Program-made: the position numbers and the translations under genes
In this document: piece by piece, positions 34,352-43,237 of the stretch
Layout of the letters: each line of letters opens with the position of its first letter
How positions within the stretch are numbered: the first letter of the stretch is position 1
Assembly: GCF_014646515.1 (NCBI RefSeq)
Contig: NZ_BMNK01000024.1
Coordinates: 2,045-66,044, forward strand
Length of the DNA: 64,000 nucleotides
Direction of reading: 5' to 3'
From: Nonomuraea glycinis
GTDB lineage: Bacteria; Actinomycetota; Actinomycetes; Streptosporangiales; Streptosporangiaceae
The notes under the pieces: model-generated
The model's database searches: none
Seen by the model: the letters and a program-made list of their open reading frames with translations, nothing else
Told to the model about the DNA's origin: nothing

Positions 34352-35151
34352 AGCCGGTCGACCACCTTGGCGAGCAGGACGCCCATCCGGGTGGCGGTGG
34401 CGCGGCCGACCTCCAGGACCTCCTCGTGGTTGAGCGGCTCACCGGACAGCCCGGCGGCCGGGTTGGTGACCAGGGAGACGCCGAGCACGTCCAGGCCGGC
34501 CTCGCGGGCGGCGATCGCCTCCAGCACGGTGGACATGCCGATCAGGTCGCCGCCGAGGGTGCGCAGCATGCGGATCTCGGCGGGCGTCTCGTAGGTGGGG
34601 CCGCGGAAGGCGACGTAGACGCCCTCGGCCAGGCTCGGATCCACCTCGCGGGCCAGCTCGCGCAGGCGCCTGGAGTAGACCTCGGTGAGGTCGATGAACG
34701 TGGTGCCGGTGATCGGGTTGGCGCCGGTCAGGTTGATATGGTCGCTGATCAGGACCGGGTCGCCGACCTGCTGCGTCTCCGGGCGCAGGCCGCCCGCCGC
34801 GTTGGTCAGCACGATCGTACGGACTCCCGCCGCGGCGGCGGTGCGCACGCCGTGCACGACGGAGTCGACCCCGCGGCCTTCGTACAGGTGGCTGCGCCCG
34901 AGCAGCACCAGCGCGTGGCGGCCCGCCGGAGTCCGGACGACGCGGATCTTGCCGCCGTGCCCGGCCACCGCGGGCGCCTGGAAACCGGGCAGATCGGTGA
35001 CCGGGATCTCGGCCACCACCTGCCCGATCGCGTCCGCGGCCGGCACCCAGCCGGACCCCATCACGAGGGCCACGTCGAAGGTGTCGAGCCCGGCCGCGGC
35101 TTTAAGCGCCGCGGCCGCCTCACCGGCGAGATTGTACGGATCTATGCTCAC
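34348..35151 (-). CDS. Purine-nucleoside phosphorylase
   Basis: A 267-residue trimeric-type PNP that splits inosine and guanosine nucleosides to base and (deoxy)ribose 1-phosphate. Marks are GSGWVPAADA, GRSHLYEGRG, NAAGGLRPE and the purine-binding FRGPTYETPAEIRML. GTG 35151 lies three bases after the peptidase stop. Together with add and the mutase it forms the purine salvage branch of this window. Confidence 0.96.
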   Translation of the reverse strand: MSIDPYNLAGEAAAALKAAAGLDTFDVALVMGSGWVPAADAIGQVVAEIPVTDLPGFQAPAVAGHGGKIRVVRTPAGRHALVLLGRSHLYEGRGVDSVVHGVRTAAAAGVRTIVLTNAAGGLRPETQQVGDPVLISDHINLTGANPITGTTFIDLTEVYSRRLRELAREVDPSLAEGVYVAFRGPTYETPAEIRMLRTLGGDLIGMSTVLEAIAAREAGLDVLGVSLVTNPAAGLSGEPLNHEEVLEVGRATATRMGVLLAKVVDRL

Positions 35152-35154
35152 GGA

Positions 35155-36462
35155 TCAGTAGTTTAGGAGGAGCCTGTCCAGCACCCGCACGCCGAATCGC
35201 AGCGCCTCCACCGGCACCCGCTCATCCACGCCGTGGAACATCGAGGCGAAGTCCATGTCGGCGGGCAGTCGCAGCGGCACGAACCCGAACCCGCGCACCC
35301 CCAGGTCGGCGAAGAACGTCTTGTTGTCGGTGCCCCCCGACATGCAGTACGGCACCGCCCGCGCCGTCGGGTCCTCGGCCTTGAGCGCCGCGATCATCGA
35401 CTCGACCAGCGCGCCGTCGAAGCCGGTCTCCAGCGCGATGTCGTGGTGCACGAACTCGCGGCGCACCTTGGGCCCGATCAGCGAGTCGACGGTCTTGAAG
35501 AACTCCTCCTCGTGGCCGGGCAGGAAGCGGCCGTCGACGACGGCGGTGGCCTGGCCGGGGATGACGTTCGACTTGTAGCCGGCGCCGAGCTGGGTGGGGT
35601 TCGTGGTGTGGCTGAGCGTGGCGCCGACGAAGCGGATCAGCGGCCCGATCTTGTCCAGGATGGGCGCGGGGTCGTGCTCGTCGAAGGGCAGCCCGAACGC
35701 GTCGGCGGTCTCGCTGAGGAAGCGGTGCACGGTCGGGGTGAGCGTGATGGGCCACTCGTGGGCGCCGATCCGGGCGACGGCCTTGGCCACCTCGGTGACG
35801 GCGTTGTCGGAGTTGAGCATGGAGCCGTGCCCGGCGGTGCCGTCGGCGACGAGCTTCATCCAGGCCAGGCCCTTCTGGGCCGTCTCGATCAGATAGAGCC
35901 GCAGCGACGGGTCCACTTCCAGCGAGTAGCCGCCGACCTCGCTGATCGCCTCGGTGACGCCTTCGAACAGCTCGGGGTGGTTCTTGGTCAGGTATTTGGC
36001 GCCGTACACGCCGCCCGCCTCCTCGTCGGCGACCCAGGCGAAGACCAGGTCGCGGCGCGGCCTGCGGCCGTCCCTGGCGAGCCGGCGGACCAGCGCCAGC
36101 ATCATGGCGTCCATGTCCTTCATGTCGACCGCGCCGCGACCCCAGATGTAGCCGTCGCGCACCTCGCCTGCGAACGGGTCGACGGTCCAGTCGGCGGCGT
36201 TGGCGGGCACCACGTCGAGGTGGCCGTGGACGAGCAGCGCGGGCAGCGACGGGTCGGTGCCCTCGATCCGGGTGATCACGTTGCCGCGACCGGGCTCGCT
36301 CTCGATGTAGGTGGCGTCGATGCCCACCTCGGCGAGCCTGGCCATGACGACCTCGGCCGCGGCGCGCTCACCGGGGCCGCTGCCGTCCCCGTAGTTGCTG
36401 CTGTCGACCTTGATGAGCTCCACGCACAGGTCGGCGACTTCGTTCTCAGCGGTAGGGATCAT
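35155..36462 (-). CDS. M20/M25/M40 family metallopeptidase
   Basis: A 435-residue dipeptidase-like peptidase. First metal ligand in HGHLDVVPA, bridging Asp in AVDMKDMDA, Glu pair in WVADEEAGG, and late His in FHGVDERV. The dimerisation domain lies about 190-310. M20 members hydrolyse dipeptides, acetylamino acids or carboxypeptidase substrates; not decided here. Its start overlaps the Lrp-type regulator stop (ATGA), which suggests control of amino acid metabolism. Confidence 0.92.
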   Translation of the reverse strand: MIPTAENEVADLCVELIKVDSSNYGDGSGPGERAAAEVVMARLAEVGIDATYIESEPGRGNVITRIEGTDPSLPALLVHGHLDVVPANAADWTVDPFAGEVRDGYIWGRGAVDMKDMDAMMLALVRRLARDGRRPRRDLVFAWVADEEAGGVYGAKYLTKNHPELFEGVTEAISEVGGYSLEVDPSLRLYLIETAQKGLAWMKLVADGTAGHGSMLNSDNAVTEVAKAVARIGAHEWPITLTPTVHRFLSETADAFGLPFDEHDPAPILDKIGPLIRFVGATLSHTTNPTQLGAGYKSNVIPGQATAVVDGRFLPGHEEEFFKTVDSLIGPKVRREFVHHDIALETGFDGALVESMIAALKAEDPTARAVPYCMSGGTDNKTFFADLGVRGFGFVPLRLPADMDFASMFHGVDERVPVEALRFGVRVLDRLLLNY

Positions 36463-37469
36463 GGTGTCTTCTCCAGGGTGAGCAGGCCAGACTTGTGAAG
36501 ATAGCCGCGTTTGTACGCGTGGGTGATGAGAGTGACATTGACGTCGGTGACCTCGTCGAGCAAGCCGACGACGCCGGAGAGGAACCGGTAGAGATCTTCC
36601 TCGTGGGCGGTGGCCACCTGGACGATCAGACCATGAGTGCCGGTGGTGGCGGCGCAGTAGCGCACGTCGGGGTGTGCGGCCAGCCGCTGGCCGACCCGGT
36701 CCAGGCCGTTCGGGCGGACCTTGAGCCAGAGCTGGGCCTCCACCTCCAGGCCGATCAGCGCCGGCTCGATCTCCGCCCGCAGCAGCAGGAGCCGCCGGTC
36801 GAGGAGCGAGGTGACCCGCCTGCGCGCGGTCGGCAGCGACAGCTCCAGCCGCTCGGCGATGGCGGTGAAGGCGATCCGCCCGTCAGCGGCCAGCAGCTCG
36901 GCGATCTCCTCCTCCAGCGGTGACAGCCCGTCCACGTCCGGCAGGGGAGCGTCCGGCGGCGGCGGCCGCAACTCGGCCAGCTCCCGCTCGGTGAGGTACG
37001 GCGCGTGCCACTCCGCGACGGTCCTGAAGGTGTGCAGGACGACCTGGGTCTGCGTCTGCCCGACCCCGTCGATCCCACTGATCTGCGTTGACAGGATGTC
37101 GTGCAGCTTGTCCCTGGAGGGGGAGACCAGCTCGCAGCCGACGTCGGTGGCGCCGGTCAGGGCATAGACCGAGCGGGTGTCGTGCCGGTCGGCGATGGCC
37201 CGGGCCACGCTCGCCGCGGTGCCCGGACGTACCTGCACATGGAGGTGGACGGGGCGGCCGTGACCGGAGCGGAGGTCGTCGTAGATGGCGGTGACCCGCA
37301 CGTACCCGTCGGAGATCAGCCGCTGCAGGCGGCGCGCGACGGTGCGCTCGTGCTCGCCGACCGCCCGGCCGATCTCGCCCCACGACGCGCGCGGGCTGAC
37401 CTGGAGGGCGGCGATCAGCCGCCGGTCGAGAACGTCCAAAGAGGGCCGCTTCCATGTCGGGATCGTCAA
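36459..37469 (-). CDS. Double Lrp/AsnC-type transcriptional regulator
   Basis: Two Lrp/AsnC units are fused: HTH 1 (LDVLDRRLIAALQ) with its RAM-like domain in the first half, and HTH 2 (LSPLEEEIAELLAADGRI) with a second RAM-like domain after residue about 180. Usual Lrp proteins have one of each. TTG 37469 is chosen because the alternative GTG at 37511 runs through the palindromic operator; both are in frame. Divergent from an MHS transporter and upstream of a peptidase gene, so it probably controls uptake and use of an amino acid-like substrate. Confidence 0.88.
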   Translation of the reverse strand: MTIPTWKRPSLDVLDRRLIAALQVSPRASWGEIGRAVGEHERTVARRLQRLISDGYVRVTAIYDDLRSGHGRPVHLHVQVRPGTAASVARAIADRHDTRSVYALTGATDVGCELVSPSRDKLHDILSTQISGIDGVGQTQTQVVLHTFRTVAEWHAPYLTERELAELRPPPPDAPLPDVDGLSPLEEEIAELLAADGRIAFTAIAERLELSLPTARRRVTSLLDRRLLLLRAEIEPALIGLEVEAQLWLKVRPNGLDRVGQRLAAHPDVRYCAATTGTHGLIVQVATAHEEDLYRFLSGVVGLLDEVTDVNVTLITHAYKRGYLHKSGLLTLEKTP

Positions 37470-37493
37470 AATGTGGCCAGATATTTGACTGTT

Positions 37494-37505
37494 TTGGTCG
37501 ACCAA
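37494..37505. promoter_or_regulatory. Probable Lrp-type operator
   Basis: TTGGTCGACCAA is a perfect 12-bp palindrome in the gap between the divergent regulator and transporter genes. Confidence 0.6.
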
Positions 37506-37550
37506 TTGCACAGTAGGCCATTACCGCACTGTTGAGCAAAGGAGCCCTTC

Positions 37551-38852
37551 GTGGTGACCTCTCCCCCCGCCCCCTCCCCGATCGGTATCCCGAAAAGCCG
37601 CCTGCGCCAGCTCTTCGCGGCCAGCATCGGCAACGTCGTGGAGTGGTACGACTGGTACGCCTACAGCTTCCTGGCCGTCTACTTCTCCGGGCAGATCTTC
37701 GCGGAGACGGACAACCCGCTCGTCCCGGTGCTGAGCGCGTTCGCGATCTTCGCGGTCGGTTTCTTCATGCGCCCGCTGGGCGGGCTCCTGGTCGGCGCGT
37801 TCGCCGACCGTTTCGGCCGCAAGGCCGCGATGACGTTCACGATCATCTTGATGGGGTTCGGCTCGCTGCTGCTGGCGGTGACGCCGACCTATGAGGCGGC
37901 GGGCGTGCTCGCGCCGATCATCCTGACGCTGGCCCGGCTGATCCAGGGCCTGTCGGTCGGCGGCGAGTTCGCCGCCGCGACCACGTTCCTGGTGGAGTCC
38001 GCGCCCCCCGGCCGCCGGGGCCTGTTCTCCAGCTTCCAGTACGTCAGCACCACGATCGGCCAGTTGCTCGCCTCCGGCCTGGCCGCGCTGCTCGCCCTCT
38101 CGCTCAGCGAATCCGACATGAACTCCTACGGCTGGCGCATCGCCTTCGTCGTCGGCGCGGTGATCAGCCTGGTGGGCCTGTGGATCCGCAAGGGCGCCGA
38201 AGAGACCAGCACTCTCGCCGCCGACATCAAGGCGGGCCGGGCCGAGCGGCCGGGGCTGTTCGACTTCCTGCTCCACTACCCCACCAAGGCCGCGCTCATC
38301 GTCGGCATCACGCTCGCGGGCACGGTCGCGTACTACACCTGGACCACGTTCCTGCCGACCTATGCCCAGCAGAACGTGAACTTCGACAAGGCCGAGTCGC
38401 TCACCGTGAGCACCATCTCGCTGGTCTTCTTCATGGTGCTGCAGCCGCTGCTCGGCATGCTGTCGGACAAGGTCGGCCGCAGGCCCATGCTGATCACCTT
38501 CGGTCTCGGGTTCACGATCCTGCCGGTGCCGCTGCTGGGCATGCTGTCGAACTCGTTCTCCAGCCTGCTGATCATCCAGTGCGTCGGCATGGTCTTCCTC
38601 GGCTGCTTCACCTCGATCTCGGCCGCGGTCAACGCCGAGTTGTTCCCGACCCGGGTGCGGGCGGCCGGCGCCGGGTTCCCGTACTCGCTGACCGTGGCGA
38701 TCTTCGGTGGCACGGCGCCGCTCATCGGCACGGCGCTGAAGGACGCGGACGCCTCCGGGCTGTTCCCGTGGTACATGTCCGCGCTGGCGCTGATCTCCAC
38801 CCTGGTGTACGTCTTCGCGCTGAAGGAGACCAAGCACCTGCCGCTCAGCTGA
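37551..38852 (+). CDS. MFS transporter of the metabolite:H+ symporter (MHS) family
   Basis: A 433-residue, 12-helix transporter. IGNVVEWYDWYAYSF and GAFADRFGRKAAM are hallmarks of the MHS family, which imports proline/betaine, alpha-ketoglutarate, shikimate or citrate with protons. The substrate is not readable. GTG 37551 follows AAAGGAG. The divergent Lrp regulator and the M20 peptidase point to an amino acid or a related acid. Confidence 0.92.
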   Translation: MVTSPPAPSPIGIPKSRLRQLFAASIGNVVEWYDWYAYSFLAVYFSGQIFAETDNPLVPVLSAFAIFAVGFFMRPLGGLLVGAFADRFGRKAAMTFTIILMGFGSLLLAVTPTYEAAGVLAPIILTLARLIQGLSVGGEFAAATTFLVESAPPGRRGLFSSFQYVSTTIGQLLASGLAALLALSLSESDMNSYGWRIAFVVGAVISLVGLWIRKGAEETSTLAADIKAGRAERPGLFDFLLHYPTKAALIVGITLAGTVAYYTWTTFLPTYAQQNVNFDKAESLTVSTISLVFFMVLQPLLGMLSDKVGRRPMLITFGLGFTILPVPLLGMLSNSFSSLLIIQCVGMVFLGCFTSISAAVNAELFPTRVRAAGAGFPYSLTVAIFGGTAPLIGTALKDADASGLFPWYMSALALISTLVYVFALKETKHLPLS

Positions 38853-39305
38853 TCAGGAGCCCAGCGACTTGCACGGGCGTCCCCGCAGCTCCTTGACGTA
38901 GTCGTCGGGGGCGCCCGCCCGCTCGGCGGCGTCGGCCAGGATGCCCAGGTAGCGGGCCGAGGGCAGGCCGCCCTCATAGCCGTCCAGGACGTAGAACCAG
39001 GCCAGGACCTCGCCGTCGAGCGTCTGCACGCGCAGCCGGACCTTGTGATAGAGACCGCGTGAGGCGCCCTCCCACTGGTCGAGCGAGGTCTCGTCGTTCT
39101 CGGGCACGTCATACAGGACGACGAAGACGTGATCGTCGGGGTCCTCGACGATGGTGGCGATCGCGCCTTCCCAGCCGAAGATCTCCCCGCCGAAGGTCAG
39201 ACGCCAGCCAGGCAGCCATCCCACGTCGCGCACCGGCGAGTGCGGGGCGCGCATGGCCATCTGCTCCGGGTCCATGTTGCTGCCGTAGGCGGCGTAGACA
39301 GGCAC
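38853..39305 (-). CDS. Gamma-glutamylcyclotransferase (AIG2-like) family protein
   Basis: A 150-residue protein of the GGCT fold. The substrate loop VYAAYGSNMDPEQM is clear, and WYVLDGYEGGLP-like residues (WFYVLDGYEGG) cover the later strand. The catalytic Glu is probably in DQWEGASRGLY. GTG 39305 fits the family start; TTG 39314 is in frame. It forms 5-oxoproline from gamma-glutamyl compounds in characterised members. Convergent with the MHS gene, divergent from the reductase. Confidence 0.88.
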   Translation of the reverse strand: MPVYAAYGSNMDPEQMAMRAPHSPVRDVGWLPGWRLTFGGEIFGWEGAIATIVEDPDDHVFVVLYDVPENDETSLDQWEGASRGLYHKVRLRVQTLDGEVLAWFYVLDGYEGGLPSARYLGILADAAERAGAPDDYVKELRGRPCKSLGS

Positions 39306-39376
39306 AGCAGCCAAGACTAGCGCGCGAGGGCCGCCCCGATCGTCAGCAGCACAGCCGATGCAGGAGAATGGGATAC

Positions 39377-40768
39377 GTGACGAGGATTGTGATCATTGGT
39401 GGCGGACCAGGCGGCTACGAGTCGGCGCTCGTAGCGGCACAGCTAGGCGCGCAGGTCACGATGGTCGAGCAGGACGGCCCAGGCGGGGCCTGCGTGCTGA
39501 CCGACTGCGTGCCGTCCAAGACCCTGATCGCGACCTCCGTCCGCAAGCAGGCGCTGCTCGACGCGCCCACGCTGGGCGTCGCCTTCACCGGCGGACTCGA
39601 TGGTGACGTCGGCGTGGCGCGGGTCGATCTGCCGCTGGTCAACAAGCGGGTCAAGGAGCTGGCGCAGGCGCAGTCGGCCGACATCGCCACCCGGGTCCAG
39701 GCCGAGGGCGTAGAGATCGTCAAGGCGCGCGGCCGGCTGGTCGACCCGCAGGTCGTCCGGGCCGGCGACCGTACGATCCGGGCCGACGTGGTGCTCGTGG
39801 CCACCGGCGCGACCCCGCGCGTCCTGCCCGGCGCGGAGCCCGACGGCGAGCGGATCCTCAGCTGGCGCCAGCTTTACGATCTGGACGAGCTGCCCGAGCA
39901 TCTGATCGTGGTCGGATCGGGCGTGACGGGCGCGGAGTTCGCCGGCGCCTACCGCTCGCTCGGCGCCGAGGTCACGCTCGTCTCCAGCCGCGACCGGATG
40001 ATGCCCAACGAGGACGCCGACGGCGCCGAGGTGCTCGAAGAGGTCTACCGCCGGCGCGGCATGAACGTCATGGGCCGCTCGCGCGCCGCCTCCGTCAAGC
40101 GCACCGCCGACGGCGTCGTGGTGACGCTGGAGGACGGCCGCACGGCCGAGGGCTCGCACGCGCTGATGACCGTCGGCATGGTGCCCAACACCGGCGGCAT
40201 CGGCCTGGAGGAGGCCGGGGTGCAGCTCGACCGCAACGGGTTCATCAAGGTCGACAAGGTCTCGCGCACCTCCGCCCCCGGGGTCTACGCCGCCGGCGAC
40301 TGCACCGGGGTGCTCATGCTCGCCTCGGTCGCCGCCATGCAGGGCCGCATCGCCGTCTGGCACGCGCTCGGCGAGGCCGTCCAGCCGCTGCGGCTGGCGA
40401 CCGTGGCCTCCAACATCTTCACCGACCCGGAGATCGCCGCCGTCGGCGTCGCCCAGCGGGCGATCGAGGCGGGCGAGATCGAGGCCAACGTCGTCAAGCT
40501 GCCGCTCGCCACCAACGCGCGGGCCAAGATGTCGGGCTTCAACGACGGGTTCGTCAAGCTCTTCTGCCGGCCGCACACCGGGATCGTGCTGGGGGGCGTG
40601 GTGGTGGCGCCGCGCGCGTCGGAGCTGATCCTGGCCGTGTCGGTGGCGGTGCAGCAGCGCCTGACGGTGGGGCAGCTCGCTCACACCTTCGCCGTCTATC
40701 CTTCGCTGTCCGGGTCGATCACCGAGGCGGCCCGCCGGCTCATGCAGCCCGAGGCTTCGGGGCTCTGA
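39377..40768 (+). CDS. NAD(P)H-quinone dehydrogenase, flavoprotein disulfide reductase family
   Basis: A 463-residue FAD protein. FAD loop IVIIGGGPGGYESA, the second dinucleotide loop VVGSGVTGAEFA and the late AGDCTGV are in order. The redox site reads GGACVLTDCVPSK: the first Cys is not in the CXXXXC disulfide spacing of lipoamide dehydrogenase, which is the mark of the LpdA/SCO4919-like quinone reductases. GTG 39377 is chosen because AGGAG is ten bases upstream; ATG 39368 would be too close. Monocistronic. Confidence 0.9.
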   Translation: MTRIVIIGGGPGGYESALVAAQLGAQVTMVEQDGPGGACVLTDCVPSKTLIATSVRKQALLDAPTLGVAFTGGLDGDVGVARVDLPLVNKRVKELAQAQSADIATRVQAEGVEIVKARGRLVDPQVVRAGDRTIRADVVLVATGATPRVLPGAEPDGERILSWRQLYDLDELPEHLIVVGSGVTGAEFAGAYRSLGAEVTLVSSRDRMMPNEDADGAEVLEEVYRRRGMNVMGRSRAASVKRTADGVVVTLEDGRTAEGSHALMTVGMVPNTGGIGLEEAGVQLDRNGFIKVDKVSRTSAPGVYAAGDCTGVLMLASVAAMQGRIAVWHALGEAVQPLRLATVASNIFTDPEIAAVGVAQRAIEAGEIEANVVKLPLATNARAKMSGFNDGFVKLFCRPHTGIVLGGVVVAPRASELILAVSVAVQQRLTVGQLAHTFAVYPSLSGSITEAARRLMQPEASGL

Positions 40769-40883
40769 GATCTGAGGCTGTGCCGCGCTGGGCTTGTGGG
40801 TTTTGATGTCGCTTGGGCCCGAAGGCAAGGGCCTCGCTGCCCGCCTGCTCATAAGCCGCCGAGATCGGGCCTGTCGCGGCTGA

Positions 40884-41798
40884 TCAGGCGGTGGCCTCGT
40901 CGGGTCGGGCCGGTCGGTTCTCCAGACAGCAGCGTATGAAGTCCTGGACGACGGGGTCGGTGTCGTCGGCGGGAGTCCACGCGATGCCGACCTGGCTGGG
41001 GCTGACGCCGCTGACGGGCCGGTAGGTGACGCCGGGGCGGGCGTAGAAGCGGGCGGCGGATCGTGGGGCGAGGGCGATGCCGTAACCGTTGGCGATGGCG
41101 GTGAGCCAGTCGTCGGGGTGGTCGGTGACCGCGCCGATGCGGACCGGGTGGCCGTCACGTTCGTCGGTGGCCAGCCAGTAGTCCCGCCACCGGCCCGTTT
41201 CGGGCGGGGCCGCCACGAACGGCTCATCCCACAGGTCGCGGAACGGGATCCGCTCGCGCGCGGCGAACGGGTGGGCGGTGGGGAGCGCGACCCAGCGGGG
41301 CTCGGTGAGCAGCACCTTCACTCGCAGGGTGTCCTGGCCGGGGAAGGGCAGTCGCAGCAGGGCGGCGTCGACGTCTCCGTGGGCGAGTCCGGCCGTTGGG
41401 TTCGACCATGACGCGTGCCGCATCTCAGCCCGCCATCCCGGCCGGCGACGGGCGAACGCCGCGATGATGTGCTGGGTGGTCTCGTTGGCGGCGCTGGCCA
41501 CGAAGCCGACCCGCAGCACCTGCGCTGCCCGGCTGGCCGTGCTCTTGGTTTCCCGCAGCGCCCGGTCCCAGTCGGCCAGCAGGGCGGGCGCCCCCTCCAT
41601 CAGGGTTCGGCCTGGTTCGGTGAGGGCCATGCCGGCCCGGGATCGGGTGAAGAGCCGCACTCCGAGCAGGGCCTCGAGTTGCTTGATCTGTTTGGTCAGC
41701 GCCGGCTGGGACACGAACAGTCGTTCGGCGGCGCGGGTGAGGCTTCCCTCCTCCGATACGGCGATGAAGTAGCGCAACAGCCGGGTGTCGACATCCAT
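40884..41798 (-). CDS. LysR family transcriptional regulator
   Basis: A 304-residue LTTR. The HTH covers residues 1-62 (LLRYFIAVSEEGSLTRAAERLFVSQPALTKQIKQLE) and the ligand domain follows. Divergent from the DoxX gene with 138 bp between, the usual position for LysR control. A TATAGATGCAGATAT stretch near 41809 may be part of its box. The gene marks the left edge of a region not in the remembered Streptomyces order. Confidence 0.93.
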   Translation of the reverse strand: MDVDTRLLRYFIAVSEEGSLTRAAERLFVSQPALTKQIKQLEALLGVRLFTRSRAGMALTEPGRTLMEGAPALLADWDRALRETKSTASRAAQVLRVGFVASAANETTQHIIAAFARRRPGWRAEMRHASWSNPTAGLAHGDVDAALLRLPFPGQDTLRVKVLLTEPRWVALPTAHPFAARERIPFRDLWDEPFVAAPPETGRWRDYWLATDERDGHPVRIGAVTDHPDDWLTAIANGYGIALAPRSAARFYARPGVTYRPVSGVSPSQVGIAWTPADDTDPVVQDFIRCCLENRPARPDEATA

Positions 41799-41936
41799 GC
41801 CGCCAGGTTATAGATGCAGATATTGGACTCCGAGGAAGGGGCTCGGCAAGGCTTGATCCAGCAAGCGAGCCGCGGTTCGCCGATGCTCACGCTCGACGAG
41901 GAGACAGCATGCCTGCTCCGCTGAAGGGGGATGTGA

Positions 41937-42284
41937 ATGTTCAGCGCCTATGTGATCGTCACCGTCCTCACGATCGCGGCCAACGCCTGGGCCGCCGGCG
42001 CCGACTTCGCGAAGGCCAAGTTCGTCCTCGGCAACGCGGCTGAACTGGATCTCCCGCCGTCCTGGCTCCCCTTGCTCGGAGCGCTCAAAGCCGCCGGAGC
42101 CGCTGGGCTCCTGCTCGGGATCTTCGGTGATCGGTTCATCGGCATCGCCGCCGCGTTCGGGCTCGTCCTGTTCTTCATCGGAGCCATCGCCGCGCACGTA
42201 CGCGCCCGCGCGTTCTCCAAGATCATGTTTCCCGGCACCTTCTTGGGGCTTGCCATCGCCTCTCTCGTCCTGGCCATCGCGTGA
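41937..42284 (+). CDS. DoxX family membrane protein
   Basis: A 115-residue protein with four hydrophobic helices (about 5-24, 42-62, 67-86, 93-113). LGALKAAGAAGLLLGIF and the short loops fit small DoxX-like proteins of actinobacteria. Roles in redox balance are proposed for the family, not proven. ATG follows AAGGGGGA. Its stop lies in a 14-bp tandem repeat. Confidence 0.85.
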   Translation: MFSAYVIVTVLTIAANAWAAGADFAKAKFVLGNAAELDLPPSWLPLLGALKAAGAAGLLLGIFGDRFIGIAAAFGLVLFFIGAIAAHVRARAFSKIMFPGTFLGLAIASLVLAIA

Positions 42285-42315
42285 TGAACATCGCGTGATG
42301 AACATCGCGTGATGG
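42275..42315. repeat. Three-copy 14-bp tandem repeat across the DoxX stop
   Basis: CATCGCGTGATGAA occurs at 42275-42288 and 42289-42302, and its first 12 bases again at 42303-42314. The first copy holds the stop codon (42282-42284). Copies 2 and 3 lie outside the gene. Confidence 0.9.
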
Positions 42316-42385
42316 CATCGGCGTGGACTGGCGGCTCGTCCACTCCGAGCTGATCGACAACCTGCCAGGCATGCGGATTCACCGT

Positions 42386-43069
42386 CTAATCGCCTTGCCG
42401 GCGCACTATCTCGGTGATCCAGACCGGGGCGAACGGGGACGTACAGCCTGGAGAAGTGGGATAGTCCTTGAGCACCTCCAGGCGCTCACCGATGTCGATG
42501 GCCCGGGTGCGGTGCTCGGCGTGGTCGATGCCGATCTGGGCCAGGCAGTGGTTCATCGCCCACTGCAGGCGATCCGGGGCGTCCTTCATCTCCGCCTCGA
42601 TGACGTCGAGCAGCCCGGTGAGATCGAGGATCTCGGGCTTCTTCGTCACGCGTTCGGTGGTCAGCGCCCAGCCGGCGCTCGCGACCACGGGATCCGGATC
42701 GGCGGACCAGGCCAGGCGGAGCTCTTCGGCGTGCGGGTTCTTCTTCACCACGTAGTTCACGAGCCAGTCGTGCACCTTGGGTGCGCGCGCCTCGCGCAGC
42801 ATGACGTCCAGTTCGTCCCGCCCGAACGCCTTCGGCCGGCAGATCAGGAGGGCCAGCAGTCTCGCCGCGGTGTCATCGGTCTCCCAGAGCCGGTACGCGA
42901 GCTCCTGCTGCGTCTTCAGCCGCTTCGCGAGCGCGCGCAGCTTGCCGAGGTTCACACCGTGATCGTCGCCGTGCCTCTCGTTCACCTCGCGGATCTTCGG
43001 GTCCGCGAGGTCGGCCAGCTCGGCCATCACCTCGGCGACCGTCGTCCCGGCCTGCGTCGTCCCTGCCAC
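42386..43069 (-). CDS. DNA alkylation repair (AlkD-like) HEAT-repeat protein
   Basis: A 227-residue all-helical protein. The repeats LADPKIREVNERHGDDHGVNLGKLRALAKRL and AEELRLAWSADPDPVVASAGWAL resemble the AlkD/DNA_alkylation HEAT family, which either removes bulky or cationic N3/N7 adducts or has lost activity. The catalytic Asp/Trp cannot be placed with certainty. GTG 43069 follows AGGAGG. Stands alone. Confidence 0.8.
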   Translation of the reverse strand: MAGTTQAGTTVAEVMAELADLADPKIREVNERHGDDHGVNLGKLRALAKRLKTQQELAYRLWETDDTAARLLALLICRPKAFGRDELDVMLREARAPKVHDWLVNYVVKKNPHAEELRLAWSADPDPVVASAGWALTTERVTKKPEILDLTGLLDVIEAEMKDAPDRLQWAMNHCLAQIGIDHAEHRTRAIDIGERLEVLKDYPTSPGCTSPFAPVWITEIVRRQGD

Positions 43070-43237
43070 CTCAGCCTCCTGTCCGTCTGGTACGCGACTC
43101 AGCGTACGACGGACGCCGGCCTCCTGGCGGACACGCCGGCTCGGCAGTAGTCACCGACACGAATCCCCACGCCTTTTCACTCCTGGACGGCGGCCGCGCA
43201 TACCCGTACATCAGCGCGGGACCACCGCGGCAGTCCT

